From assembly GCA_001661515.1 (NCBI GenBank), contig LUVW01000025.1, positions 64,184 through 90,165 on the forward strand: a stretch of DNA of 25,982 nt. The letters are read 5' to 3'. Position numbers and translations under genes: made by a program. The stretch's first letter is position 1, and every line of letters begins with the position of its first letter. The DNA comes from Capniomyces stellatus (Eukaryota; Kickxellomycota; Harpellomycetes; Harpellales; Legeriomycetaceae). Below are positions 16,736 through 25,982 of this stretch, piece after piece. The notes under the pieces were generated by a model. That model was not told the DNA's origin, did no database searches, and worked only from the letters and a program-made list of their open reading frames with translations.

Positions 16736-19700
16736 ATGGAATTGGATTTGGATACAATTGAAGAGAGACAGGAGGAATGGATCCAGATAGGCAAGCGGTT
16801 GATAGAGCAAGGGCTTGAAGAAGAAAAGAGATATCCAAGTTTAGGGGCGTTGTTGTCAACCTCAAGTTCATCAGAGTATACAGAGCCAATTGCGGTAAAT
16901 TGGGAGGGATTTAAGGTGGAAAGAAACATTGGTTTGCCAGACTCGTTGTTTTCAGAGTACGATTTGACGGCTTGTAGATGTTTTATGGGGCTGTTTTCGG
17001 AGATTGGTAGGGCGTGGATAACGGTTGATCATCGATTGTTTCTGTGGAACTATGAAGAGGGGCAGGAGTTCTACACTTATGAGGATCAGGATCAGATTAT
17101 AGTTAGTGTTGGCTTGGTGGTACCAAAAAAAGGTAAGCAAGAAAAAAAAAGGAGAATGAAAATAACAGAATGGAAGGAAATTAATGGAAGGAAAATTAAT
17201 ATGAATGGTATATAGGAGTATTTGAAAAGGAAATAAACTATGTGTTGGTGGTTGCAACGCCGTTGGAGGTGATACTGTTGGGGGTAGAGTATAAGAAGGG
17301 AAGTAAAGGCGGGGTAGTTGGGGGAGAGGTGAAGCTATATGGGACGGGGATGGAAGTATCTGCGGATAATGTGTCGATGACAACGATAGTGGGAACACGG
17401 GAAGGGCGGATATTTATGGGAGGAAACGACGGAAATGTGTATGAAATGGAGTACCAGGAAAGCGATGGGTGGATAACAAAGAAGAGTCGGCTGATTAACC
17501 GAACGTCGTTTGTAGGAGAAAGTTTGATTCCAAAGCTGATGAAGAAGAGCAAGAGCGAGATAGTGGTTCAGTTTGCAATGGACGAATCAAGAGGGATTCT
17601 GTACATGCTGACACAAACATCGAGGATTGAAGTTGTTTATTTGGGTGAAAACCGGGACGAGTTTAACCGGGTTTACAAGCACAACACGATTTATGCTTCA
17701 GGTTCAATGATATGTCCGATGTTTGGGACACGGAACGCTGAGGATTTCAGAATTATCAGCATTTGGGTGGTTGACAAGAAGGTCAGCAACAACATCAGTT
17801 TAGTGGGGATGACAAGCAGAGGCGATAGAATATACTTTTCGGTGCTAACAAGAATGGAGCGAATGTTTGAAAGCAACAGCACAATTGGAGGATTAGGAAG
17901 CGGAAATACAATTGGAGGATTAGGAAACGGGAATGGAAATGGAAATTTAGGAAATGGAAGTGGAAGTGGAAATGGAGGAGAAGTAAATAGACCCAAAACG
18001 TTGGAAATAGTGCACATAAGGCTTGAAAAGGAAAAACTGAGTATACGGAACGGGTATGTGGGGAAGGGCGTGAGTTTGATGACAGTTGATAGCAGCGAGA
18101 ACAGAGACAACGATGTTCTGGTCTCAAACATGGAGGATGTAGGGACTATCAAGCAGCAGATGTCAAGGCACGGAAAAAGCAACTTGATAGAGTACCAGTT
18201 TAGTAGCTTGGTGGTAGGGAAGACGTGGGCAATAATTGAAATGGACAGAACAATGGCATATACAAAGGGGAAATATGGGATACTGACAAACAAAGGAATG
18301 ACAATAATAAAGAAGCAAGAGGTGCTGGACATGATAATATGGATCATTGGGGGCGGGAGGGTGGACGAGATGATAGTGGAGGGGCTGATTCAGCAGTTTG
18401 GGATATCGGAACTGGTGAGGTTTTGTGTGGAAATAATGACAATGAGCGAGGAGGAGATAAAAGCCAGAAAGGTGTCGTTTAAATGCATGATGAATGCCAA
18501 GGAGATTTACTACAGCAACTACCCAAACATCAACATAAGCGTAAGCGGTAACATGAACCTGGTTATGAGTGGGCGGGTGGAAGGAATCATCAAGTTTATT
18601 GGTCAGGAACTGCAGGAATTGTGGGAAAAAAAAGTATTTTTGAAACTGGGTGATTTAAAGGAGAAAAGGATCGACAAGAACGAACAATTGATGGGAAAAG
18701 CAGAAGGAAAATTGACACGGTTAGCGAAAATAATTGGGAAAGCTTTAAATAGAGGCAGCAACAATGACAACATCAACAATAGCATTAGCATTAGCAATAG
18801 TAATGTTGGAAATGGAGGGATTCAGGAAGAGTATATGTTTGCGCTGTTGACGCTTTTGGACCAGGTGACTGAGACTATTTGGTTTGTGCGGATTCTTTAC
18901 CAGTACTACGAGGCAGCCAAAGTGACAAGGGAGATTAAAGAGATGGAAAATGTACGGTTTGAAGAGTTGGTGACAAGTAAAGCAGCAAAAGAAGGATGCC
19001 GAAGAATGATAATAAGCATCTCAAGCAATAAGGGCGGGCTGAACAAAGAGTACATGAGAATAAGCGAGATGCTGGAACAAAAGTGCAAAAACTATGTTAG
19101 GAGCAACGAAATTCTGATGTTCAAGTCGCTAGAGCTGCTGACGGCGGCCAAGATGGTGAGCCAGGAAGGAAACCAGACGGAGGTGGCGGTGCTGCTGAAG
19201 GAAAGTGTGGGGCTGCTGAGCAAGTCTGCAGTACTGCTGGGGATGGAAAAGTTCAGACAAGTTGTGAATGAGTTTGTTTTGCTGGGTGATGTTGCGGGTG
19301 CATTCAAACTGTGCATAGACTCGGCAGCACTCAAAAGCCGCGATAACAGTTGGGAGGCTGGGTGCTACGAAACTGCGCTTAAGGTAGTTGAACCATACCT
19401 GGCCAGCAGCAACAAAAGCACCACAGCCAAAGATGCGCTGGTCAAGCAGGTGTTTGGCAGCAGCGACTCCAAGTTCAACAAGACTCTGTACGACTACACC
19501 ATGGCAGGCAGCAAAACTGACAGTCAAATGGAAAAGTACCTGGTCGAAAGTAACAATTCCAACATACGTGACTTTCTCAAGTCCGACCCAAACGACCTCC
19601 ACAAAATGCTTCTTCTGTCTAGGCATTACCTCTTCAACTCCGAGTTCTACCTCGCCTCCCAAACCCAGCTTGAAATCGCCACAAACCCTAAATACTCTAT

Positions 19701-20694
19701 TCCCCTTGCCTCCCGCATGGAGCTTCTCAGCAAGGCCATCACCAGCGCTAAATCCGTCACCAGCGACAAAATCCTTAACGACGTCTACCTCAAGCACCTC
19801 GCCGATTTGATGTTCACCAGTCTCGTCCAGAACGACATTCTTGACCACTGCATTGCTGCTGGCCACAACGCCCAAGCTGAGCTGCTCAACCAAAGACTAT
19901 ATGATGTCAACGAACTCTACAACTCCTTTGCCCAGCCAATGAAACTCATTGACCAGATCCTCACCCTCTTCAAAATCTCCAACTATTCTAACCTTGACGA
20001 GCTCATTGCCATCTACAGCCACATCATCCTTGACAACTATGCCGACCACCAGCTCCAGTACATTGCAAATAGAATCGTCCAGCTCTCTGCCAAACTGCAC
20101 CCTTCCCAGTCCAGCTTCCCCCTTGAAGTCATCATCCTCCTCCTGGCAATCCTCGTCCACAAATCATCCACCTCTCACTCCTGCCTCGGTTTTATCTGTG
20201 ACGTCATGGAACAAAGCAACGTCTCCAAAATCGAAATCATTGCTGCAATTGACGCTTTGATCGCCGAGTTGATTGACTTGACAACCAACAACTACTCTGG
20301 CTCTGAAAAGTCATTGGTCCAAACTGTCATTGCCTCAAACCCCCCCAACAGCTCTACAGACTTATCATCCAATGAATGCCTGTCACTCCAGAAAGATTTG
20401 CTTGTCATTCTCACCAACGAGTACTTGGACTATTTAACCATCAATTTAAAATCCTTGAAAAACGGGTTTGACACCCCTGGCTCTATTTCCATTGGTTGTG
20501 GTGACGGAGTAGGCCGAACTAACCAGGAACATGGCATTCATTATTCTTCCCTAAGCGCAAACAATGGCTTTGACCTAGTCAAGCTGTACCACCAGCTGAC
20601 GTTTTATAACACCCAGCTACAATCTATGCACTTGAAGACTGTGAATTATGAGCTTTTCGGAAAGTTGGTTGTTGATATTAGAAACTCGATCTAA
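16736..20694 (+). CDS. NUP155: Nucleoporin Nup155/Nup170 family, two exons
   Basis: Exons 16736-17132 and 17216-20694 join to a 1291-residue protein. Splicing turns ...GLVVPKK and GVFEKEINYVLVVATPLE into a continuous, family-typical segment. Nup155 is a scaffold of the inner ring of the nuclear pore complex. The N-terminal part has the conserved opening (YPSLGALL, SSSSEYTEP, IGLPDSLFSEYD, MGLFSEIGRAWITVDHRLFLW, WNYEEG) of the seven-bladed propeller. The C-terminal half is the alpha-helical Nup155-type stack. Length matches fungal homologues (about 1300-1500). A Gly/Asn-rich insertion (about residues 353-390; GLGNGNGNGNLGNGSGSG) sits in a propeller loop. Codon use switches sharply from G-ending codons in the first two thirds to C-ending codons after about 19560 (residue about 915). 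Confidence 0.95.
17133..17215 (+). other. Spliceosomal intron of the Nup155 gene
   Basis: An 83-nt intron with donor AAAG|GTAAGC and acceptor TATATAG|GAGTA, in phase 1. It contains in-frame stops (TAG in the acceptor itself), and its removal restores the conserved propeller sequence, so the junction is well supported. Confidence 0.93.
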
Positions 20695-21119
20695 TTATAT
20701 AACCTCTCCCCTCCCCTCTCATCTCTCACTTTTCTTTTTTTTTTTATTTATTTAATTTTATTTTATATTCCTTCATTACACTCTTTTATACATTAAATTA
20801 TTATTTACTTTTTCTAATTTTTTTTTTTTTTATTTCTTTTTTCTGGTTTGGTTTAGTTTTGACAATGGTTAAACTGATAAATAAAATGCCGATTATAAAA
20901 AAAAAGAAAAAAGAAATCGATCGTTTTAAAGAAAAAAATTTTATTTCTTTTTTTTTTTTTTTAAAATTGAAAATTGATTGAATGTGAATACTAGGTGGTT
21001 TAAAAGAAACATTTGATTGAATTTTTTTTTTTTTTTTTTGGTTTAGTAAACTCATTTACAGAGTGCCATATAACAGTAACAACTAAAAGAATATAACTTG
21101 TGTTGGTAAATAAATAAAA
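20695..21119. other. AT-rich tandem intergenic region
   Basis: This 425-bp spacer between the Nup155 gene and TRM10 is dominated by T tracts and A tracts (20733-20745, 20819-20831, 20947-20962, 21022-21039). It must contain the Nup155 3' end and the TRM10 promoter. No gene was seen. Confidence 0.7.
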
Positions 21120-22475
21120 ATGAGTGAAGAGAACGAAAAAGTAGAATTGGCCAGTGAAATCAAGGAGCAGGACTTGGAAAAATTGGAAAAGATAAAAATG
21201 TACAGAGAAAAGAACCAAGAGTACTACGACAAGGTGAAACAGTACAAGGATATCAGGGAAGGTATTAGCGAGGAGATTTTGTCTCAATACTCGTTGAAAA
21301 ACCTCGACAAGCCCGTATCAGAGCTATCGAAAACCGCGCTGAAAAAGCTGATAAAGTCGATAAAATGGGACCAAAACGAAGGTGCTCGATTGGAACAACG
21401 CAAAGCCAAACGAAAATTGGCTATTGAAAGGAAAAAGGATTTAAAGAGGTTGAATATGAATGAAAAGGCTGGAGCAAAAGAAGAGCAAGATGAAGGCAAA
21501 ATTGAGGGTGATGAAGGCAAAATTGAAGGAAGTGAAGGTAAAGAGGATGGGATTGAAGGCTCCGAAAAGCCCGAGAATAATCAAGAAAACAGGTTGAAAG
21601 TAGAACAAGTCGACTCAGGGATCAATGTAGTCATAGACCTGTCGTTTGACAAGCTAATGAACGACAACGAAATCACGTCTATATCAAACCAGGTCATGCG
21701 GTGCTACAGCTTTAACAAGCAGGCTGAAAAGTACGTCAACCTGGTGTGTTTCAATTTAGAGGGCAAAACAAAGACAAGGTTTGCAACAAAAATGCACCAA
21801 TACTTGAACTGGAATCCCAGATTTATTAGATTTGTTCAACCAACATGCAAGTTTGAAAGTTTGGTGATTGAACAATACAGCAAGCAAAAGTCAAACCCCA
21901 AACCAAGCAGTAACACCAACTTGGACAACACAGAGTGTGAAACTCCCAATTCAAATCCAACGAGTAACGACCAAGAATCCCAATTGCTAAATCCGTACTT
22001 GCAATGTCTTTTAAACCAATCTGAAAATACCAACTGTAGTAGTAGTAATATTGATAGCAGTAGTAATATTGATAGTAGTAGTAATATTGATAGTAGTAGT
22101 AATATTGGTGAAGTGGTTTACTTGACTGCTGATTCTCCCAACACAATCACCGAACTATCAGAACACTCCACCTACATTATTGGCGGAATTGTTGATAAAA
22201 ACAGGTACCCAAACCTCACCCAATCCCTTGCCAACTCGCTAAACATAAAAACCGCAAAACTCCCCATTTCAAACTATCTCAACCTATCAACCCGCAAAAT
22301 CCTCACTGTCAATCACGTTTTTGAAATCATCTTGAAATTCATCAACTTATCCTCAATTCCCGAATCAAACCCTGACTACATTGGTGGTTCTGATGCCTGC
22401 TGGAAATCGGCATTTGAAGCTGTTATTCCCCAACGAAAGTTCAAAGTCGATCCACACAACATCCCCAAAAAATAA
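21120..22475 (+). CDS. TRM10: tRNA (guanine-9-N1) methyltransferase Trm10
   Basis: The 451-residue SPOUT-family enzyme transfers methyl from S-adenosylmethionine to N1 of G9 in tRNAs. The N-terminus is Lys/Glu-rich with the conserved LSKTALKKLIKSIKWDQN segment (about 62-95), then a basic tail helix and an acidic EGKIEG repeat. The catalytic domain begins at VVIDLSFDKLMNDNEITSIS (about 170). It continues with VYLTADSPNT, the catalytic loop GGIVDKNRYPN with D359 at the general-base position, TAKLPISNYL and LTVNHVFEI, and ends with IPQRKF. Between strands, about residues 245-328 form a Ser/Asn-rich insertion that includes four SSSNID units and interrupts an otherwise compact domain; it is in frame and open. 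No intron is needed. The protein is larger than yeast Trm10 (293 residues) because of this insertion and the longer N-terminus. Confidence 0.96.
   Translation: MSEENEKVELASEIKEQDLEKLEKIKMYREKNQEYYDKVKQYKDIREGISEEILSQYSLKNLDKPVSELSKTALKKLIKSIKWDQNEGARLEQRKAKRKLAIERKKDLKRLNMNEKAGAKEEQDEGKIEGDEGKIEGSEGKEDGIEGSEKPENNQENRLKVEQVDSGINVVIDLSFDKLMNDNEITSISNQVMRCYSFNKQAEKYVNLVCFNLEGKTKTRFATKMHQYLNWNPRFIRFVQPTCKFESLVIEQYSKQKSNPKPSSNTNLDNTECETPNSNPTSNDQESQLLNPYLQCLLNQSENTNCSSSNIDSSSNIDSSSNIDSSSNIGEVVYLTADSPNTITELSEHSTYIIGGIVDKNRYPNLTQSLANSLNIKTAKLPISNYLNLSTRKILTVNHVFEIILKFINLSSIPESNPDYIGGSDACWKSAFEAVIPQRKFKVDPHNIPKK
22038..22109 (+). repeat. 18-bp coding repeat (SSSNID) x4 in TRM10
   Basis: Four tandem 18-bp units (22038, 22056, 22074, 22092), nearly identical, encode SSSNID three times and SSSNIG once. 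They lie just before the conserved VVYLTADSPNT strand. Confidence 0.97.
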
Positions 22476-22784
22476 CCCTTTTGTTATCATAACTTTTTAC
22501 TAATTTCTATTACCTCTGTTTTTTGTTTTTTTTTCTTTTGTTTTTTTATACTTTTAATTCCTACTTCAAATATCACTAGTATTACTATTACTATTATTAT
22601 TATTATTGCTATAGAATCCATTCACTATATTCTTCTTCTTCCGTACTTTATCCCAACCTTTTCCCTTCCTTTATCATACAAACTAGATCCAAAAACCAAT
22701 CAGCTATAAACTTTAATTTCATCAATAATACAATATACTCTAAAATATCTATGCCACCACAATCGCCATATTATGTGCCAACAA
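22476..22784. other. Convergent intergenic region
   Basis: This 309-bp AT-rich spacer lies between the 3' ends of TRM10 (+) and the LENG1-like gene (-). It includes a short trinucleotide tract (ATT/ACT)n at about 22576-22606. No gene was seen. Confidence 0.7.
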
Positions 22785-24481
22785 CTATCCCCTGTTCTTG
22801 CTCTTGCTGCTACTTTTACTTTTCGCTCGTTTGCTACTACTACTGCTCTTGCTTTTGCTTTTTATTGACCCAAAATACCCCCGTTTACTTTCTTCACCAC
22901 TTTCGCTGTCTCTGCTCTTTTCCCTTTTATGTTTGCGATCTCTCGATTTCTTTTCCCGCCTTCCTTCTTTTACATATTCCAATTCAACATCGCGACTCGT
23001 GCTTTGCATCAATCTACTGAATCCATACTCGCTCTTGTTGTACATCTATTACCAATCACACACACCGTTATATATTTGCATCTACTATTTTAACTTTATG
23101 ATTGATAGTGCCAAAAACACCCCCAACTCCCTCCCAACTCCCTCCCAACTCAACTCTATATTTGTTTTTCTTTTACTTGCATCTTTAACTTCATTTCCCC
23201 TTCTTGTACCACTTTGCTCTTCCTCTTCCAGCTTTCGCTTTTTTTCTGTTCGGTCTCTGTGTGCTTTTATCGCTTCAAGCGGATCCTGATCCACCGAAAT
23301 CCTCGATATCCTACCCATCCCATCCCACAACACCACCACCACTGTTATTAATTATCGTATTGTTTGTCTCAATACCCATCTATTCACCTCATCCAAAGCT
23401 TCATGAAAATCCAATATGCTGCGTGTACATGTGTATATATGCATGTTTGTTTGCTTTTTTTTTTTGCCTAACTCACCTTGACTTTGTTTCCTCTCTTTTG
23501 GAGCTTGAATTCATTCCCAACTCGGTTTTCCCAGTATACCAGGTTTTGCGGTCTAATATATTACAATACACACAATCAAGTTAACCAGCTATTAAAAAAC
23601 CCCGTTTTAGCAAATATCCATCAATTGCGCCGTTTACACTCTCTCGGCTCACCTTTATAATCTCCTCCTAATCTTGTATAAGGAATTATTCGCTTTTTGT
23701 TTTCCTCCGCTTTTTTCTCCTTCATGTACTCATTGTTTTCCTTTGCTTTAATTCCATTCTATTTGAAATAATCATAAATATATTCATTCAAGCAACATTC
23801 AACTGCACTATCCCTTTATCACTCAACCCTTTATGATTTTTCTTTTCCCTGTTTATCATTTAAATATTCTGTTGTTCTTACCTGCTCTTCAATTTCTTTC
23901 CAAAAGTTTATGTGCTCAAGCCTCATCTTCTCCGCCCCAACCCCGCTTGGCAGACCAGTTTCAGAATTACTATACACATCACGTTTGCCTTCTCTGCCTT
24001 TTAAATCCCCCAAATCCACCTTTTCTTGATTTTCATTTCCATACAAATCCGATTTCTCGTCATAGCCCTCAGCCTCATAACCCCTCTGCGCCTTTGATCT
24101 TTCTCGAAGTATCCTTAACCTCTCCTCTCTTCGCTACTCCAGTAGACAAGTTGTACAAACACAGTTCTGTTAGTTTTATCCTTTAATTTAAACCAAACTC
24201 TAAATTTTCAATATTTATCTGCATTTCTCGTGAATATTTTTTAGTCAAGGTGCTTACAATATCAAGCTGCTTCGCTTCTAGATCTTCACTCTCCCTGTTT
24301 GCCTTTTTCTCATCCTTCAATACCCGCTCACGGTTTTCCAAGTTGTAAACATGCCAGCTACATTTCAATCAATTAAATCGCTACTTTGTTGGTACAATTC
24401 CCATTTATTATTTGTTTTTAAATCGATTCAGTTTTTTCTTGCACTATACCTCTTCTTTGGAAGTATATTCAGCTGCCCCAT
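22785..24481 (-). CDS. LENG1: LENG1-like CIR_N-domain protein, about seven exons
   Basis: Assembled by eye from splice sites on the minus strand. Exons: 24481-24450, 24357-24258, 24133-23882, 23758-23653, 23552-23477, 23310-23121 (3' end uncertain) and 23045-22785, about 338 residues. Exon 1 plus 2 give MGQLNILPKKSWHVYNLENR, matching the LENG1 start (NILPKKSWHV). Later matches are the ERLRILRERSKAQ helix, INFWKEIEEQ, ENNEYMKEKKAEE, a short KTWYTGK segment (LENG1 has PWYQ), DQDPLEAIKAH (LENG1 DPLREMQKH) and a terminal YNKSEYGFSRLM like YNSQFNPQLAR. The C-terminus is an RS/KS-rich tail typical of splicing-linked proteins. Donors are GTATAG, GTAAGC, GTAAGA, GTGAGC and GTGAGT; acceptors are TAG; phases join correctly. 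The last donor (GTGTTT) is weak. CIR_N proteins include spliceosome factors such as Cwc25, so a splicing role is inferred. Confidence 0.85.
23120..23146 (-). other. G-quadruplex-type motif in the LENG1-like gene
   Basis: The minus strand has five runs of at least three G separated by A, AGTT, A, AGTT, meeting the G3+N1-7 rule. It ends exactly at the proposed exon 6 donor, so it could influence splicing. It is formed by a short GGGAGGGAGTT duplication. Confidence 0.7.
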
Positions 24482-25295
24482 TTATACTCGGATTTCCCTT
24501 GATCTCTATACTAGAGTAAACTTTGCCAAATTGAAATTGTAAACATTAAAATGTTCAACCCGGTTTTTTCGTTTTCACATGAATTGGAATTTGAATTTGC
24601 GTGAAAAAAAAAAAGTGAACAAATTTGAAATTGAACTCTCAATTTATTTTCGAGAATAGAGAAATAAATGTAACGTAATTGGACAAAAAGCCAATTGATT
24701 CTGTTACACGTAAAATATCGATAAATGCTGATTTCAATTCCTGAAACTTTGAAGTCTATATTTCCTTAATGTGTTTACTTAGCATATCTTGATTTGGAAA
24801 TGAGAGTATATTTGTAATTTGGTTTATTTGAGCTGATATTCGCTTGAACAGCTGCTCCGAAACACAAAAAAAACCTGATATATCGGGTTGTGCTTCAGAG
24901 CCACAAATGACAAGTAAACAACGAGCCAGGTACTACTATTTTAGACGGCAACAGGATTATGCCCAATACCCACAAGCATACACTCAAATACACATTTATT
25001 TTATCCTCCTAGCTGAGATCAAAATTGTGGTTTATATAATGTGTTTTTACTGGTTATAGTTGACTATTAAAGCTCAACAATAATATGGCACATTTGTTTT
25101 CCCATGTTAAAAGGTGTTTGAAGAGCATAAAATAAATATTCTTGACTTTATCAAAGTAAACTTGGACTGGCCACTTGAATAACAACTAAAATTAAATATA
25201 TAATATACCAAACACTAGTTAGTAATAGATATTCAAATACAGAATATTCTAATTCAAAATCGAAAAAGTCAGAAAGTCAGAAAGTCAGAAAGGCT
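24482..25295. other. Divergent promoter region
   Basis: This 814-bp AT-rich spacer lies between the 5' ends of the LENG1-like gene (-) and the MFS gene (+), so it should contain both promoters. A near-palindrome AACCTGATATATCGGGTT lies at about 24871-24888. The small open frame at 24844-25059 has no family features. Confidence 0.6.
25263..25294 (+). repeat. 8-bp repeats in the MFS 5' leader
   Basis: Four tandem 8-bp units of consensus AGAAAGTC (the first and last are variants) end one base before the ATG at 25296. A purine-rich leader is common in fungi; any regulatory role is unproven. Confidence 0.8.
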
Positions 25296-25982
25296 ATGGA
25301 TAGAGACAAAAACATTGAGAAAAATGATGCTTATAAAACTTACAAACAAAATACAGGCCTACCAGATGTAGGATACGCCTGGGTGGTAATGGCGGTGGGA
25401 TTTTTGAATTTCATTATAACCTTTGGGAGCTTCAACGCGTTTGGGATATTCCAGACCCACTACCTAAACCTAATGTTTGCTGACAAAAGCGCAGAGTCGA
25501 TATCTTGGATAAGCACAGTATCAGCCTCAACGACACTGGGGTGTGGGGTATTGGCCGGCCCTATAGTTAGAGCCATTGGCATCAGACTCACCACGTTGCT
25601 GGGGACATTTTGCTGCTGCTCGGGGCTGCTGCTGGCTAGCTTCAGCAGCGAGATTTGGCAGCTGGTGTTGACCCAGGGCCTGGTGTTTGGGTTTGGGTGC
25701 TCAATCATAATCAATTGCTCGCTGTTGACAGCAAGTCTGTGGTTTGAAAAGAAGCGCGGACTGGCTATTGGGATCATAAGCAGTGGCGGAGGTATTGGCG
25801 CTCTGGTGCTGATCCCCATCGTATCAAAGACGATTGACAGTCTGGGAATAGAGTGGGCGTTTAGGTTCATGAGCATAATCGTTTTTGTGACAACAGGGCT
25901 GAGTGGGTTGGTGTTTAAACCAAGGGCTGAGTTCAAGCCGTCGAAAAAGTTTCTGGATCTTGGCCTGCTCAAAGACCCTTAC
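25296..25982 (+). CDS. MFS monocarboxylate-transporter-like permease, partial
   Basis: The frame is open from the first ATG for 229 codons to the right edge, so the C-terminal half is missing. After about 25 polar residues comes LPDVGYAWVV, matching the SLC16/MCT (fungal Mch) signature around D-x-G-(W/Y)-(G/A)-W at the start of TM1. Further membrane segments follow at about 30-52, 72-96, 100-120, 125-150, 160-185 and 190-210. The loop WFEKKRGLAIGIISSGGGIG is the typical MFS segment between TM4 and TM5. The family carries monocarboxylates or related small organic solutes across the plasma membrane; the substrate here is unknown. CTG codons occur repeatedly inside membrane helices, consistent with Leu. 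Confidence 0.92.
   Translation, partial: MDRDKNIEKNDAYKTYKQNTGLPDVGYAWVVMAVGFLNFIITFGSFNAFGIFQTHYLNLMFADKSAESISWISTVSASTTLGCGVLAGPIVRAIGIRLTTLLGTFCCCSGLLLASFSSEIWQLVLTQGLVFGFGCSIIINCSLLTASLWFEKKRGLAIGIISSGGGIGALVLIPIVSKTIDSLGIEWAFRFMSIIVFVTTGLSGLVFKPRAEFKPSKKFLDLGLLKDPY

Overview
The window is nuclear DNA of an AT-rich fungus, inferred from the gene content. It holds a phospholipase D of the Spo14 type, the nucleoporin Nup155/Nup170, the tRNA methyltransferase Trm10, a LENG1-like CIR_N protein, a FEN1/XPG-family nuclease, two secreted repeat proteins (one with a fungal chitin-binding-like tail) and a monocarboxylate-transporter-like MFS protein. Genes lie on both strands with no operon logic. 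Introns of 75-166 nt have GTAAG/GTGAG/GTATAG-type donors and TAG acceptors. CTG falls at leucine positions in conserved segments, so this is unlikely to be a CTG-Ser yeast. The exact lineage cannot be fixed from sequence alone. An AT-rich early-diverging fungus (for example a Kickxellomycotina-type lineage) is a guess, not a result.

Layout. 1-755 (-): 5' part of a Thr-rich secreted protein with 27-bp repeats, running off the left edge. 756-3803: AT-rich and gene-poor, with a T6A microsatellite. 3804-5327 (+): FEN1/XPG-like nuclease with an enlarged linker. 5328-5781: short convergent intergenic region with an A/G homopolymer block and one undetermined base. 5782-11214 (-): large phospholipase D with a roughly 570-residue insertion in its catalytic core. 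11215-14866: 3.65-kb gene-poor stretch with at most a gene relic. 14867-16012 (+): secreted acidic repeat protein with a CBM19-like tail. 16736-20694 (+): Nup155 homologue with one intron. 21120-22475 (+): Trm10. 22785-24481 (-): LENG1-like protein in about seven exons. 25296-right edge (+): MFS transporter, partial.

Most of these are unrelated housekeeping genes: membrane lipid signalling, DNA flap processing, nuclear pore, tRNA m1G9 methylation and probable spliceosome-linked function. The two secreted repeat proteins and the transporter suggest surface and uptake functions. I found no convincing new multi-gene system.

The most interesting signals are: the split PLD catalytic domain; a within-gene switch from G-ending to C-ending codons from 5' to 3' in three long genes; a multi-exon LENG1 gene that simple ORF calling misses; the divergent FEN1-like nuclease; and repeated in-frame minisatellite expansions inside coding regions.
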